From an uncultured Succinivibrio sp. (GTDB lineage: Bacteria; Pseudomonadota; Gammaproteobacteria; Enterobacterales; Succinivibrionaceae), in contig CAKQDA010000007.1 of NCBI GenBank assembly GCA_934218695.1, positions 1 to 64,000 on the forward strand: a stretch of 64,000 nt of DNA, read 5' to 3'. Each line of letters starts with the position of its first letter. The stretch's first letter is position 1. A model generated the notes under the pieces. It did no database searches. It had not been told where the DNA came from and saw nothing but the letters and a program-made list of their open reading frames with translations. Made by a program: the position numbers and the translations under genes. Below, one piece after another: positions 9,345 through 18,065 of this stretch.

Positions 9345-10334
9345 ATGTATCAGGCATCACCTTTACGTTATAAATCAATGCAGTACCGCCGCTGCGGTAA
9401 GAGCGGATTAAAGCTTCCTGCTCTGTCATTAGGTCTCTGGCACAACTTTGGAGACACATCAGTTTATGAGAATATGTGTAATCTGTGTACCACAGCCTTT
9501 GACAACGGCATTACTCATTTCGATCTTGCCAACAACTACGGTCCACGTCCCGGCGCTGCCGAGGAAAACTTTAAAAAGATCATGAAAGACTGTCTTGGAC
9601 CATACAGAGATGAGCTTATCATTTCAACAAAGGCAGGCTACACCATGTGGGATGGTCCATACGGTGACTTTGGCTCAAGAAAGTATCTGCTTGCAAGTCT
9701 TGATCAGAGCCTTTTGAGAATGGGCCTTGACTATGTGGATATCTTCTATCATCACAGAATGGATCCAGAGACTCCTTTAGAGGAAACAATGGGTGCGCTT
9801 GCCAGTGCAGTTTCTTCTGGTAAAGCTCTGTATGTCGGTCTGTCAAACTACAACGGCGAAAAGTTAAAGCAGGCATGTGCAATTTTAGATGAACTGCATG
9901 TTCCTTTTGTAATCAATCAGAACCGCTACTCTATTCTAGAAAGAACCATTGAAAACGATGGCCTTAAGGCGGCTGTAAAAGAAACTCAAAAAGGTCTTAT
10001 TACCTTCAGTCCGTTAGCACAGGGAAGACTTACCTCAAGGTACCTCAATGGCATTCCGTCTGACAGCAGAGTAAAAACAGACGGCAGGTTCCTCAAAGAA
10101 AGTGATATTAATGAGGATTTAATGTCCAAAATAAGACAGTTAAATGAGCTAGCTTTAAGCAGAGGTCAGACTTTAGCTGAAATGGCTCTGTCATGGCTGT
10201 TAGCTCAGGATGAGGTTACAAGTGTACTGATAGGTGCTTCAAAAACAGAGCAGATCTTAGACAACATCAGAGCTCTTGATAACTTAAACTTTTCAGATGA
10301 GGAGTTACAGCTTATTGATAAAATCAGTCTGTAA
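9345..10334 (+). CDS. gpr: Aldo/keto reductase, L-glyceraldehyde 3-phosphate reductase type (YghZ/Gpr)
   Basis: This 329-residue NADPH-dependent reductase is an (alpha/beta)8 barrel of the AKR14-like YghZ group. Family members reduce L-glyceraldehyde 3-phosphate and methylglyoxal. Marks shared with E. coli YghZ include MQYRRCGKSGLKLPALSLGL, the Asp-Tyr pair in FDLANNYG, Lys in IISTKAG and His in FYHHR, which complete the Asp-Tyr-Lys-His tetrad. The nucleotide-binding end is VLIGASKTEQ. The protein is about 17 residues shorter at the C terminus than E. coli YghZ. AAGGAG lies well placed before the ATG. Confidence 0.9.
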   Translation: MYQASPLRYKSMQYRRCGKSGLKLPALSLGLWHNFGDTSVYENMCNLCTTAFDNGITHFDLANNYGPRPGAAEENFKKIMKDCLGPYRDELIISTKAGYTMWDGPYGDFGSRKYLLASLDQSLLRMGLDYVDIFYHHRMDPETPLEETMGALASAVSSGKALYVGLSNYNGEKLKQACAILDELHVPFVINQNRYSILERTIENDGLKAAVKETQKGLITFSPLAQGRLTSRYLNGIPSDSRVKTDGRFLKESDINEDLMSKIRQLNELALSRGQTLAEMALSWLLAQDEVTSVLIGASKTEQILDNIRALDNLNFSDEELQLIDKISL

Positions 10335-10352
10335 TTTCAAGTAAGAAAACGC

Positions 10353-10386
10353 AGTCCTCAGTTCTGATTATCTGAGGACTCCTTTT
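10353..10386. terminator. Bidirectional terminator
   Basis: A perfect 9-bp stem (10353-10361 with 10372-10380) is followed by CCTTTTT on the plus strand. It overlaps the end of the convergent hydrolase gene. Confidence 0.75.
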
Positions 10387-11065
10387 TAGAGAATCTGAAG
10401 ATAAGACTGCTGTCACTGCTGTCAAGAAAAGCCTGCGGAAAGAGGTAATTGCCTCTTACGAGCGGAATATCCACAAACTGCCACTTTAGGGAGAAATTCC
10501 TGTTAACCTCCCTGAGCGCGCTGTAAATCAGAATTGAGCAGTACATAGGGCGCTCCTGACTGTTGCCTTTATAGGTCAGAACAAAGGACTGTCCAAGTTT
10601 ACTGTTAACGCTGTCAATAACAGTCCTAACATTTTTATCATTTATAAAGCTCAGTCTTACAAGGGCACCTGCATCTGCATTTTTACTGTTCCAGAACTCA
10701 TAAAGTGGTGTTTTTATCACCTGATCGTCATGTTCAGGATCGTCATCTGTGGTGGCATGGGTCACGATAATTTCAGGGGACAATTCTGTCACGATGCCTA
10801 TATGTGAATAGTCAGACGAGCTTAGCATCATAATCACAGAGCTGTCTGTGGCAGTCCCTTCACGTAAAACCAGATCACCTAATCTTACCCGGTCTTTTAC
10901 TTTAGAAAGATCAAAAGCTTCATCATCAGATGAGGTTAATGAAAGCAGTCTGAAAACAGGGGACAGGACACCACTGTTTCTGTTTCCTGACAGGATGCCG
11001 TAAGAAAACAAAAGCGCAATTATGATGATAACTGCGCTTATGATAATCTTTTTTGATAACTTCAA
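10358..11065 (-). CDS. YiiX/YebB-like permuted NlpC/P60 cysteine hydrolase
   Basis: This 235-residue protein has one N-terminal membrane anchor (about residues 7-27) and a permuted papain-like amidase domain of the YiiX/YaeF type. The marks are RLGDLVLREG, then SSSDYSHIGIVTE with the catalytic His, and MYCSILIYSALREV with the catalytic Cys. The family is thought to hydrolyse amide or ester bonds of lipids or peptides in the cell envelope; the substrate here is unknown. It is followed upstream on the same strand by two small lipoprotein genes, 33 bases away, so the three may form one transcription unit. Confidence 0.75.
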   Translation of the reverse strand: MKLSKKIIISAVIIIIALLFSYGILSGNRNSGVLSPVFRLLSLTSSDDEAFDLSKVKDRVRLGDLVLREGTATDSSVIMMLSSSDYSHIGIVTELSPEIIVTHATTDDDPEHDDQVIKTPLYEFWNSKNADAGALVRLSFINDKNVRTVIDSVNSKLGQSFVLTYKGNSQERPMYCSILIYSALREVNRNFSLKWQFVDIPLVRGNYLFPQAFLDSSDSSLIFRFSKKESSDNQN

Positions 11066-11097
11066 GGAAGCTGCCTTACTTTAAATTCAATGGAGAA

Positions 11098-11514
11098 TTA
11101 AAGTACTGACACCTTCCAAGTGTCTTTAACCTTTATTAACTTAACGGTCTCAACCTTGGTGGTGCTGCCGTTGAATTCCTTATTGAAGGTTACAGTAACA
11201 TCAACTGTTGCAGTATCCTTTTTGTCGTTTAATTTAGCTTCAGAAGCCTTAATATCCTTTACGCCACCGGCCTGTTCATCAATGGCCTTTTTCTTTTCTG
11301 GTAGCATTCCCTTGAACTTTTCACTCATCATGGCTTTTTCATCAGCTTCCTTGCCTTCATCAAGGTAAAGCATTGAAACAGCATCATCAACTTTTGCATC
11401 ATAGACATTGGTAATGAACTCTGCTGCAACATCTTCAGGTGATTTTGCACCACCGCAGGCGAACAGCATAATAGAACAAGCGATAATAGCCAGAAGAGAT
11501 TTAAAGTCTGTCAT
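11098..11514 (-). CDS. DUF4878-like lipoprotein
   Basis: This 138-residue protein has a signal peptide ending in the lipobox LFAC, so it should be a lipid-anchored periplasmic or outer membrane protein. The rest is a small alpha/beta domain of NTF2-like DUF4878 type (SPEDVAAEFITNVYDAKVDD at the start, VKLIKVKDTWKVSVL at the end). The function is unknown. It is a paralogue of the next upstream gene (11539-11973); the two share the plan of a polar segment with KEKKKAID or QKEIENEAGG and a closing beta hairpin. Confidence 0.75.
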   Translation of the reverse strand: MTDFKSLLAIIACSIMLFACGGAKSPEDVAAEFITNVYDAKVDDAVSMLYLDEGKEADEKAMMSEKFKGMLPEKKKAIDEQAGGVKDIKASEAKLNDKKDTATVDVTVTFNKEFNGSTTKVETVKLIKVKDTWKVSVL

Positions 11515-11538
11515 TTTTTATTCTCCAAATTTATTTTT

Positions 11539-11973
11539 TTATTTTATCTGCACTTTCCAGCCTTCACTGGTTTTAATCAGTCGTACAGGCTCGATTGTGG
11601 AAGTCTTCCCTTTTAATCTGCCGTGGAATGAAACCTCAACCTTTATTTCAGCCTGAGTCATATCCTTATTGAATACGGATTCAACAGCATGTATTTCCTT
11701 TATACCACCGGCTTCATTCTCAATTTCCTTCTGTTTTTCAGGAAGAACCTGAGAAAGTTTGCCCTCGATGATCTTCTTTGATTCAAGATCTTCAGCTTCT
11801 GATTTGTCTGCTGATGAAAAATCGATGCAATCTAAAGTTTTCTTTACATCGGCAGAATATGCAGCTTTTACAAAAGCAACAGATACATCCTGTGCGGTCT
11901 CAGGACCTGAGCAGGCTGTAAGATAAAATGTGCATAGAGCTATAGACAGATATGAAATCAGTCTTGAAAACAT
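11539..11973 (-). CDS. DUF4878-like lipoprotein, paralogue
   Basis: This 144-residue lipoprotein has lipobox YLTACSG and the same domain plan as its neighbour at 11098-11514, ending VRLIKTSEGWKVQIK. The two genes are 24 bases apart and probably arose by tandem duplication. The first gene of the possible three-gene unit, it is preceded by 960 bases of non-coding, repeat-bearing DNA. The function is unknown. Confidence 0.75.
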   Translation of the reverse strand: MFSRLISYLSIALCTFYLTACSGPETAQDVSVAFVKAAYSADVKKTLDCIDFSSADKSEAEDLESKKIIEGKLSQVLPEKQKEIENEAGGIKEIHAVESVFNKDMTQAEIKVEVSFHGRLKGKTSTIEPVRLIKTSEGWKVQIK

Positions 11974-12114
11974 GGGTAACCCCGTAAAGATTGCTGTAGT
12001 GCTTGTATTGAAATAATGAAAATAATTTTACATTTATTAAAAATCTGAATGTTTGATACAGCTTACAAATTTATTTATTTTCTGATTTATCAAATACCTA
12101 GAATGAAAATTATT

Positions 12115-12175
12115 TCGCAATTATTAGCATTTATCGTAAATTTTCGTAAACAACGTAAATAATTACGAAATGCGA
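12115..12175 (+). repeat. Left ~60-bp flanking repeat
   Basis: This segment begins TCGCAATTATTAGCAT and ends AATTACGAAATGCGA, with several CGTAAA words inside. A close direct copy lies at 12740-12799. The two bracket the tandem repeats. The ends are partly complementary (TCGCA and TGCGA), so each unit could fold. Confidence 0.65.
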
Positions 12176-12216
12176 CTCAATGCTGGAATTTCCTTTGGTT
12201 TAAAACAACATTTTGA

Positions 12217-12640
12217 TTTTCGACAGTTGTACTAATGTGCAATTATCCTGAACCTTAAGCATAAGATTTGTAGATCATTTCTTTCTTTATTGTCAGTGAT
12301 CTTAAAAAACAAAAGAACGAGAAGATGTATATTGCTCATATTTGCAGGAATTATTTTTCGACAGTTGTACTAATGTGCAATTATCCTGAACCTGATGCAT
12401 AAGATTTGTAGATCATTTCTTTCTTTCTTTCTTTCTTTATTGTCAGTAATCCTGAGGAACAAAAGTACGAGAAGATGTATATCGCTCATATTTGCAGGAG
12501 CAATTTTTCGACAGTTGTACTAATGTGTAATTATCCTGAACCTGACGCATAAGATTTGAAGGCATTCTTGTCGTTATTGTCAGAGATCCAAAGAAACATA
12601 ACCTCTAGGGGGAGGTGTCACGCTCATACTTGTAGGAGCA
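12217..12640 (+). repeat. Three tandem imperfect repeats of about 138, 150 and 136 bp
   Basis: Units start at 12217, 12355 and 12505, each with TTTTCGACAGTTGTACTAAT. The first two are nearly identical except that the second has three extra CTTT steps in an internal CTTT microsatellite (near 12420-12440), which accounts for the 12-bp difference. The third has diverged in its second half. No coding frame runs through them and no RNA family is recognised. The whole gap 11974-12935 holds no gene. Confidence 0.85.
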
Positions 12641-12739
12641 ACTGTCAGTCATCTTTTCAGCACGCTTTAACTTACGCTGCCTTAAAGCTCTCAGTAAGTA
12701 CAGATCCTTGAGATAAAAGGTTATTGATTAGATAAAAAA

Positions 12740-12799
12740 TCGCAATTATTGGCATATTTTATCAATTTACGCAAAAACGTAAAAATTTACGAAATGCGA
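12740..12799 (+). repeat. Right ~60-bp flanking repeat
   Basis: This is the direct partner of 12115-12175, beginning TCGCAATTATTGGCAT and ending AATTTACGAAATGCGA. It lies about 140 bases before the next gene start. Confidence 0.65.
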
Positions 12800-12935
12800 T
12801 TTTAAGCAAGGTTTTTCTTCTGTTTTATAGCTATATTTCTTACATAAAAAGCATAAAAATCGCATTCTCTGACTGCAGCAATTGTTTTCTTCAGAATGTA
12901 CTCAGTAGAAATAACAAACAGCATAAGAGCCGACT

Positions 12936-13838
12936 ATGAAAAAGAAATACCGTCCAAAAACCAAACAGGATCTGAGAAAACTCATTTTAAATGAGGAAAT
13001 CGAGTTAGCTGATATTGATACTTCAAAAATTACCGATATGAGCCATCTTTTTGAGCCTACACTGAGGGGAGGCGAGCAGGCAAGATTTTTCTTTGACGGT
13101 ATAGAAACATGGGATGTATCCAATGTAACTGACATGAGCTATATGTTCTGTTACGCAAGAAATTTCAATGAAAACATCAATTCATGGAATGTCTCCTCTG
13201 TAAGAAACATGCGTGGAATGTTCCAGTTTGCCTCATCTTTCAATCAGCCTCTGGACAGGTGGGATGTCTCCTCTGTTGAGAACATGTCTTCAATGTTCTA
13301 TGACGCTGCTGCTTTCGCACAGAACCTTGACACCTGGGATGTGTCCAGAGTAAGGACAATGCGTTTTATGTTCATGTATGCAAGATACTTCAGGGATAAG
13401 CCTGCATGGAATACAGAAAATGTCGAAGACGTGGCAGGCATGTACTACGGTACACCTATTGTATATGTTGATCCTGATCTAGCATGTGGCATTGATCCTG
13501 AGCTTGAAAAGCTTGCCGCACAGGAGAGTCTGGACCATCAGTTGGATTCCATCCTTGAGCATGACGGTATAGCCCGTTTTGCAAAGGATCTTGTGGATAA
13601 AACACAGGACATAGCCTCAACAGTAGGCAGTGCAATTGAGAAAAAGTCACAGCCAGGTCTAGATAGACATGAGCGTGTCATGGTGGCAGAAACTGAAAAC
13701 ACTAAAGAACAGAGTGAAACAGCCTTAAAGGAGAACAGTTCTGATACTGATGATCCCAAAGTGTTAAGACTCAAATCACTGCTTGAAAAAGGACTGATTG
13801 AGCAGGATGAATATGATCTGCTTGTAAAAGGAAAGTAG
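12936..13838 (+). CDS. DUF285 (BspA-like repeat) protein with C-terminal SHOCT motif
   Basis: This 300-residue protein contains four to five DUF285 repeats of about 25-40 residues (for example WDVSNVTDMSYMF, WNVSSVRNMRGMF and WDVSSVENMSSMF), the type found in BspA-like surface proteins and Mycoplasma lipoproteins. Unlike those it has no signal peptide and starts with a basic KKKYRPKTKQDLRKLI helix, so it is probably cytosolic. The tail KVLRLKSLLEKGLIEQDEYD fits the SHOCT motif, which is thought to mediate oligomerisation. A charged linker joins the two. The function is unknown. A strong terminator follows. Confidence 0.8.
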   Translation: MKKKYRPKTKQDLRKLILNEEIELADIDTSKITDMSHLFEPTLRGGEQARFFFDGIETWDVSNVTDMSYMFCYARNFNENINSWNVSSVRNMRGMFQFASSFNQPLDRWDVSSVENMSSMFYDAAAFAQNLDTWDVSRVRTMRFMFMYARYFRDKPAWNTENVEDVAGMYYGTPIVYVDPDLACGIDPELEKLAAQESLDHQLDSILEHDGIARFAKDLVDKTQDIASTVGSAIEKKSQPGLDRHERVMVAETENTKEQSETALKENSSDTDDPKVLRLKSLLEKGLIEQDEYDLLVKGK

Positions 13839-13870
13839 GATTTTATTTTATCTTCTGATTTTCTTTTTTT

Positions 13871-13898
13871 GATCTGGCTGAAGCCAGATCTTTTTTTT
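13871..13898 (+). terminator. Rho-independent terminator
   Basis: A perfect 8-bp stem (13871-13878 with 13883-13890) with a TGAA loop is followed by eight T. Confidence 0.9.
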
Positions 13899-13900
13899 GC

Positions 13901-13948
13901 TTGACAAAGTAACCGATCGTTTACTAATATCTGTAAACGTTCGTTTAC
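13901..13948 (+). promoter_or_regulatory. Promoter and probable autoregulatory operator of the TetR gene
   Basis: TTGACA at 13901-13906 is followed about 18 bases later by TAATAT. Overlapping and downstream of the -10 lies the perfect palindrome GTAAACG-TT-CGTTTAC (13933-13948), and a further half site GATCGTTTAC lies at 13915-13924. The layout suggests repression of its own gene by the TetR protein encoded next. Confidence 0.75.
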
Positions 13949-13964
13949 TAATAATCAGAAGACT

Positions 13965-14591
13965 ATGACCTCAACAAAAGACAATATTCTCAAGACAGCT
14001 CTGCATCTGTTTGCACAAAGCGGATTTGAAGCTGTGTCTGTAAGTCAGATAGCTGAAAGTCTTTCAATAACGAAAGGTGCACTGTACAGACACTTTGAAA
14101 GTAAGCAGGCAATTTTTGATGCGATCCTATCTAAGATGGAACAGAACGACAGGGACAAAGCCAGTGAAAACGGAGTTCCTGCCGACAGTGCGGATAAAAC
14201 GCCTGATGACTATAAAAAGGTGTCACTTGAGGATGTTTTCAAATTTTCGCTTCAGATGTTTAGCTACTGGACTGAGGATGACTTTGCCTCATCTTTTCGA
14301 AAGATCCTGACAGTTGAACAGTACCGGTCGGATAAAATGAAAGCGCTGTATGCTCAGTATTTATCACAGGGGCCTGTTCAGTATGTAAGTGATATCTTTA
14401 AGGCCTTAAAGATCCGGGAACCATACACTCAGGCCTCACGTTTCTATTCTGTCCTTTTTACTTATTACTCGCTGTATGACTGTTCAGACAGAAAGGATCT
14501 TGTCAAAAATCAGTTTGAGAAGACCCTTGTGGCAGTAACGCTCGATATTAAAAGGTCAATGCCGTCAGTGAAAACGGAACAGGTTTTGTAA
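13965..14591 (+). CDS. TetR/AcrR family transcriptional regulator
   Basis: This 208-residue regulator has an N-terminal helix-turn-helix (residues 5-50, with ILKTALHLFAQSGFEAVSVS and TKGALYRHFESKQAIFDAIL) and a helical ligand domain. It probably represses itself and the GNAT gene 42 bases downstream through the palindrome in its promoter. The ligand is not predictable. Confidence 0.9.
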   Translation: MTSTKDNILKTALHLFAQSGFEAVSVSQIAESLSITKGALYRHFESKQAIFDAILSKMEQNDRDKASENGVPADSADKTPDDYKKVSLEDVFKFSLQMFSYWTEDDFASSFRKILTVEQYRSDKMKALYAQYLSQGPVQYVSDIFKALKIREPYTQASRFYSVLFTYYSLYDCSDRKDLVKNQFEKTLVAVTLDIKRSMPSVKTEQVL

Positions 14592-14633
14592 AGGAAGTAA
14601 AATTCATCAGTCTAAATGACTAAGGTGGTTACC

Positions 14634-15260
14634 GTGATAAAGGTAAGAGTTGAGAGCAAAGATGACTACAGAGCAGTAGAGGAGCTTACACGAGAGGCTT
14701 TTTTCAATGTTTTCAGGCCAGGCTGCACAGAGCATTTTGTTCTCCATAAATTCAGAAGTTCAGATAACTTTGTAAAGGAGCTGTCGCTCATTTTAGAAAA
14801 TGACGGCAGAATTACAGGACATATTATGTTTGCAAAATCCAGAGTGTGTCTTGCCGACGGCTCTTATAAGACTGTCCATACCTTTGGACCATTTTCTGTA
14901 CTTCCTGAATATCAGAAACGCGGTTTCGGGCAGTATCTGCTAAATGAGGCTCTGAAAAAGGCTGAATCACTTGGAGTAAAGGTTCTGTTAGCCTGCGGCT
15001 CCTATGATTACTACAGAAAATTTGGTTTTACTCTGGCCTCTTCAAGAAACGTAAGATACGCCTTTGCAGATGATTCAGACAGCGAGGTTCCATACTTTCT
15101 TATAAAGGAGTTTGACACAGAATATCTGAATGGAATTCCTTGTGAATACAGAGATCCTGCTGAGTATTTTGTAGCAGATAAGAACAAAGATGAGTTTGAA
15201 AGGTATGAGACCACCTTTCCGTACAGAGAAAAGGTGAAAAGCGATACTCAGATCTTCTGA
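14634..15260 (+). CDS. GNAT family N-acetyltransferase (YhbS-like)
   Basis: This protein of about 208 residues is a GNAT acetyltransferase; the acetyl-CoA loop is VLPEYQKRGFGQYLLNEAL, near residue 95. The preceding FGPFSV strand and following LACGSYDYYRKFGF match the YhbS group. The GTG at 14634 is preferred because AAGGTGG lies six bases before it and the family starts M(I/K)(V/I)R; an ATG at 14616 in the same frame has its nearest ribosome binding site about 20 bases away. It is likely cotranscribed with the TetR gene. The substrate is unknown. Confidence 0.85.
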   Translation: MIKVRVESKDDYRAVEELTREAFFNVFRPGCTEHFVLHKFRSSDNFVKELSLILENDGRITGHIMFAKSRVCLADGSYKTVHTFGPFSVLPEYQKRGFGQYLLNEALKKAESLGVKVLLACGSYDYYRKFGFTLASSRNVRYAFADDSDSEVPYFLIKEFDTEYLNGIPCEYRDPAEYFVADKNKDEFERYETTFPYREKVKSDTQIF

Positions 15261-15370
15261 GTATAGTATCATAACGGTAAGGCCTTTCAGCCTGAAAAAC
15301 TTAAAAGGTCTTACCTTGCATTTTAGAACATAAAAGCGGAGCCATGAGGAGGATCCTGACAGTATAAAAA

Positions 15371-16432
15371 CTACTTTTTGCGGGAATTTTTCTGCTTTGA
15401 CTGCTCTGTGTTCTTTTTGCCTGATTTTTCAGTATGGTCTGTAATGTCTGGCTCCTCATGAAGAGTGGCTGTTCTGTCAGCCTCTTTGCTCTTACTGTCG
15501 TTCACAGTTTTATCTTCATTTTCAGGCAGCTTTTCAGTCTTATCCTCAGTAGCTTTTTTATCGTCAGATTTTCTGTCTTTCTTTTGGGATTTATGTTCTG
15601 AGGCACCATCTGTTTTCTTCGAGTGTTTAGCTACCTTTTTAGATGATTTTGCCTTTGAACCTTGTTCGTAAGCCTTTTTCTCTTCACTCTTAAAATCTTT
15701 ATCAAGTGAGGTGATCACTGTAACCTTTTTTGCGTTTTTCACAGCACGTATTGCCTCTGAGGCCCTGATGTAGCCGGAAAAGACAGCTGTATTTTCAATA
15801 AGAGCAAGAAGTTCCTCTCTGGTGTTGCCGGTCTTTAAGGCTGCATTTACATGTTCTGTCAGAACCTGTGCTGAAGCTTTTGAAGAGAACACAATAAACA
15901 AAGAGAGGAGTTCTTTGCTTCTGTAGCTCAGAAAAGTTCTTTCATAGAACTTTCTGAACACAAATTCATCGATGCTCCTTTTAAATGAAGGTGTTGCATC
16001 ATTTTCGCTGATGCCGAAAGCAGTTCTGCCTTCAAAAATGAGGTGTCTCAATTCCTTATGAGAACTCTTGTCAGATACAGCGTGATCCTGTTTTGAAACT
16101 GGCAGCTCATTTTTGCCAATGAATTTTGCAACTTCCTTCAAGAAAGGATAGACACTAGCAATACCAAGAAATGGCACTGCAAGGTACAGACATTCTTTTA
16201 GAAATGAAAGAGAGAAATCTTTTTCGTCAGTCAGATCAGGAAGGAGCTTTTTGAACATTTCAAAACTGTTTGTTCCCAAGAGCACGCCGGTTAAAGCTGT
16301 TTTCAAGTCACGTGACTGAATTACAGGATCTTTTGAGCTCTCATCTTTTCTGTTCTGTCTTAATATTTCAACAAGTTCAGGATCTGAAACGATAATGGCT
16401 TTCAGATAGTGAGGCAATTTTTCATTTTTCAT
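15371..16432 (-). CDS. Carboxymuconolactone decarboxylase-like protein with lysine-rich tail
   Basis: This protein of 353 residues has a helical core of two CMD-like units (about 40-100 and 165-235). The second is clear: RSKELLSLFIVFSSKASAQ, then HVNAALKTGNTREELLALIE. The CxxC pair of AhpD is absent, so peroxidase-type chemistry is not expected. Residues from about 255 to the end are almost wholly Lys, Ser, Glu and Asp, a low-complexity charged tail not usual in the family. The ATG at 16432 has GGGAAG upstream; an in-frame TTG four codons earlier is unlikely. The role is unknown. Confidence 0.65.
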   Translation of the reverse strand: MKNEKLPHYLKAIIVSDPELVEILRQNRKDESSKDPVIQSRDLKTALTGVLLGTNSFEMFKKLLPDLTDEKDFSLSFLKECLYLAVPFLGIASVYPFLKEVAKFIGKNELPVSKQDHAVSDKSSHKELRHLIFEGRTAFGISENDATPSFKRSIDEFVFRKFYERTFLSYRSKELLSLFIVFSSKASAQVLTEHVNAALKTGNTREELLALIENTAVFSGYIRASEAIRAVKNAKKVTVITSLDKDFKSEEKKAYEQGSKAKSSKKVAKHSKKTDGASEHKSQKKDRKSDDKKATEDKTEKLPENEDKTVNDSKSKEADRTATLHEEPDITDHTEKSGKKNTEQSKQKNSRKK

Positions 16433-16681
16433 AAAACTTCCCAAGATAAGTTATACATATAGGGAAAGTTTAGGTTCAGAGCGTAAAGTTCAGTGCCTGT
16501 TACTGTTAAATTTGTGTAAAATATAATTTTTAGTCAAGCAAAGATTCTGTTAAATCACTTTTCAAAAATTTAACAATAAAGCCAGAAATGATTTTTAATC
16601 TGTAGTGAACACCTTTTTACAGCAACAGAGAACTGCTGTTGTTAAAAGGCATTTCAGATCTCAGGTTCTGCTGATGTACTG

Positions 16682-17872
16682 TTATTTCTGTCCTTTGAGC
16701 AGATACCAGCACAGAACGCACAAAATCAGAGTTGAAACACCGACAGATGAAAAGATCATTTCAAGACCGAATCTGTCAGAGAGTAGTCCCAGGAGAGCCG
16801 GACCTAAAAGCACTCCAGAATAGCCTATGGTACCTACAGTGGAAATGGCAGCAGATTTGTTCTTTCCGCAGTTTTTGGCAACAGTTGAGATAATTACCGG
16901 TACGACGTTGCCAAGAGCAAGACCTGTAAGTGCAAAGCAGAGTACTACAACAGAAGGCTCATGATGGAAAGCTATAAACTGAAGTGTGATGCAGGCTGTT
17001 ATGCTTCCAGTGCACAAAAGTACACTACCGCCGATTTTAGACACCAGTCTGTCGCCTACAAGTCTCATAGCAGCTACGGCAAACTGAAAGACTGCATAGC
17101 CTACTGCAGCAATTTCAAGGCTTATGCCACATTTAACGTTTAAATAGACACCACTCCAGTCATAGACCATGCCTTCACATAAAAACATCAGAAAACAGGC
17201 AATACCTGCAATAATAATATGACGCTTTGTAAAGGTATTTTTTATAATAACAACAGTATCATCTGAAGAGATGTCAGTGTCTTTTTTACTGCCATTCCTA
17301 CTGTCATCCTTTCTCTGTCCGTGTGTGTTTATAAGATGTCTGCTACTGTAGTAAATGAGGATAAGTCCCGGAATGGTGACTATAAGTGATACCTCAAACG
17401 GAGTAAGGCCTAATGGCAGGATCACAGGATAGAACACTGCCGAAAAAATACAGCCTATGGTGGCGAAGGCCTGAAAACCTGACAGAAGATGCTGTTTTGT
17501 CAGATCTTCAAAGAAAGTTCCGTAAATGTTGTTTGACACTTCAAGCAGACCGATAAAGAAACCCCACATGGTGACAGCAAAAAGAGCCTGAATATAGCCT
17601 ATTGAGGGACTGCTTATGGTAAGAACGGTGACAAACAGGAGCAGCAGCGACAGGATGATTATTCTCTTTACACCAAATTTTCTGCACAGGAGGCCTGCTA
17701 AAGGCATTCCTATTACAGCACCGATGCCAAAGGTCAGTAACAGACTGGCATAATAAATCTCATTAAGCAAAAGGCGGTCTTTTACGTATGGCATAACCGC
17801 AGCCCATGGCGCCATGCCGATTCCGGTGAGCAGAAAGGATAGACGTCCTGCTGTTTTTGCGTGCTCGTACAT
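16682..17872 (-). CDS. MFS transporter (YbjJ-like)
   Basis: This 396-residue membrane protein has about 12 spans with the MFS loop between TM2 and TM3 (GLLCRKFGVKRI) and a central cytosolic loop near residues 190-215 rich in Lys, Asp and Ser. The set resembles the YbjJ/fucose-permease-like branch. The substrate is unknown. It is monocistronic and divergent from the Sel1 lipoprotein gene. Confidence 0.85.
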   Translation of the reverse strand: MYEHAKTAGRLSFLLTGIGMAPWAAVMPYVKDRLLLNEIYYASLLLTFGIGAVIGMPLAGLLCRKFGVKRIIILSLLLLFVTVLTISSPSIGYIQALFAVTMWGFFIGLLEVSNNIYGTFFEDLTKQHLLSGFQAFATIGCIFSAVFYPVILPLGLTPFEVSLIVTIPGLILIYYSSRHLINTHGQRKDDSRNGSKKDTDISSDDTVVIIKNTFTKRHIIIAGIACFLMFLCEGMVYDWSGVYLNVKCGISLEIAAVGYAVFQFAVAAMRLVGDRLVSKIGGSVLLCTGSITACITLQFIAFHHEPSVVVLCFALTGLALGNVVPVIISTVAKNCGKNKSAAISTVGTIGYSGVLLGPALLGLLSDRFGLEMIFSSVGVSTLILCVLCWYLLKGQK

Positions 17873-18065
17873 TGCAGTTCTCTGTAATATTCACAATTAT
17901 GTCTAATATACCATGCGTGACGTTTTATTTCAGTTCTGAGTCCGTCTTCGAACCGCAGTTTATTATCACTACCTTAAGAAAATGCTTTTTACACAGACTC
18001 ATGCAATTTTTTCGAAAAATATGGCCCAGTTGCATATAATAGATACAGACAACAAAGGTTAACGT

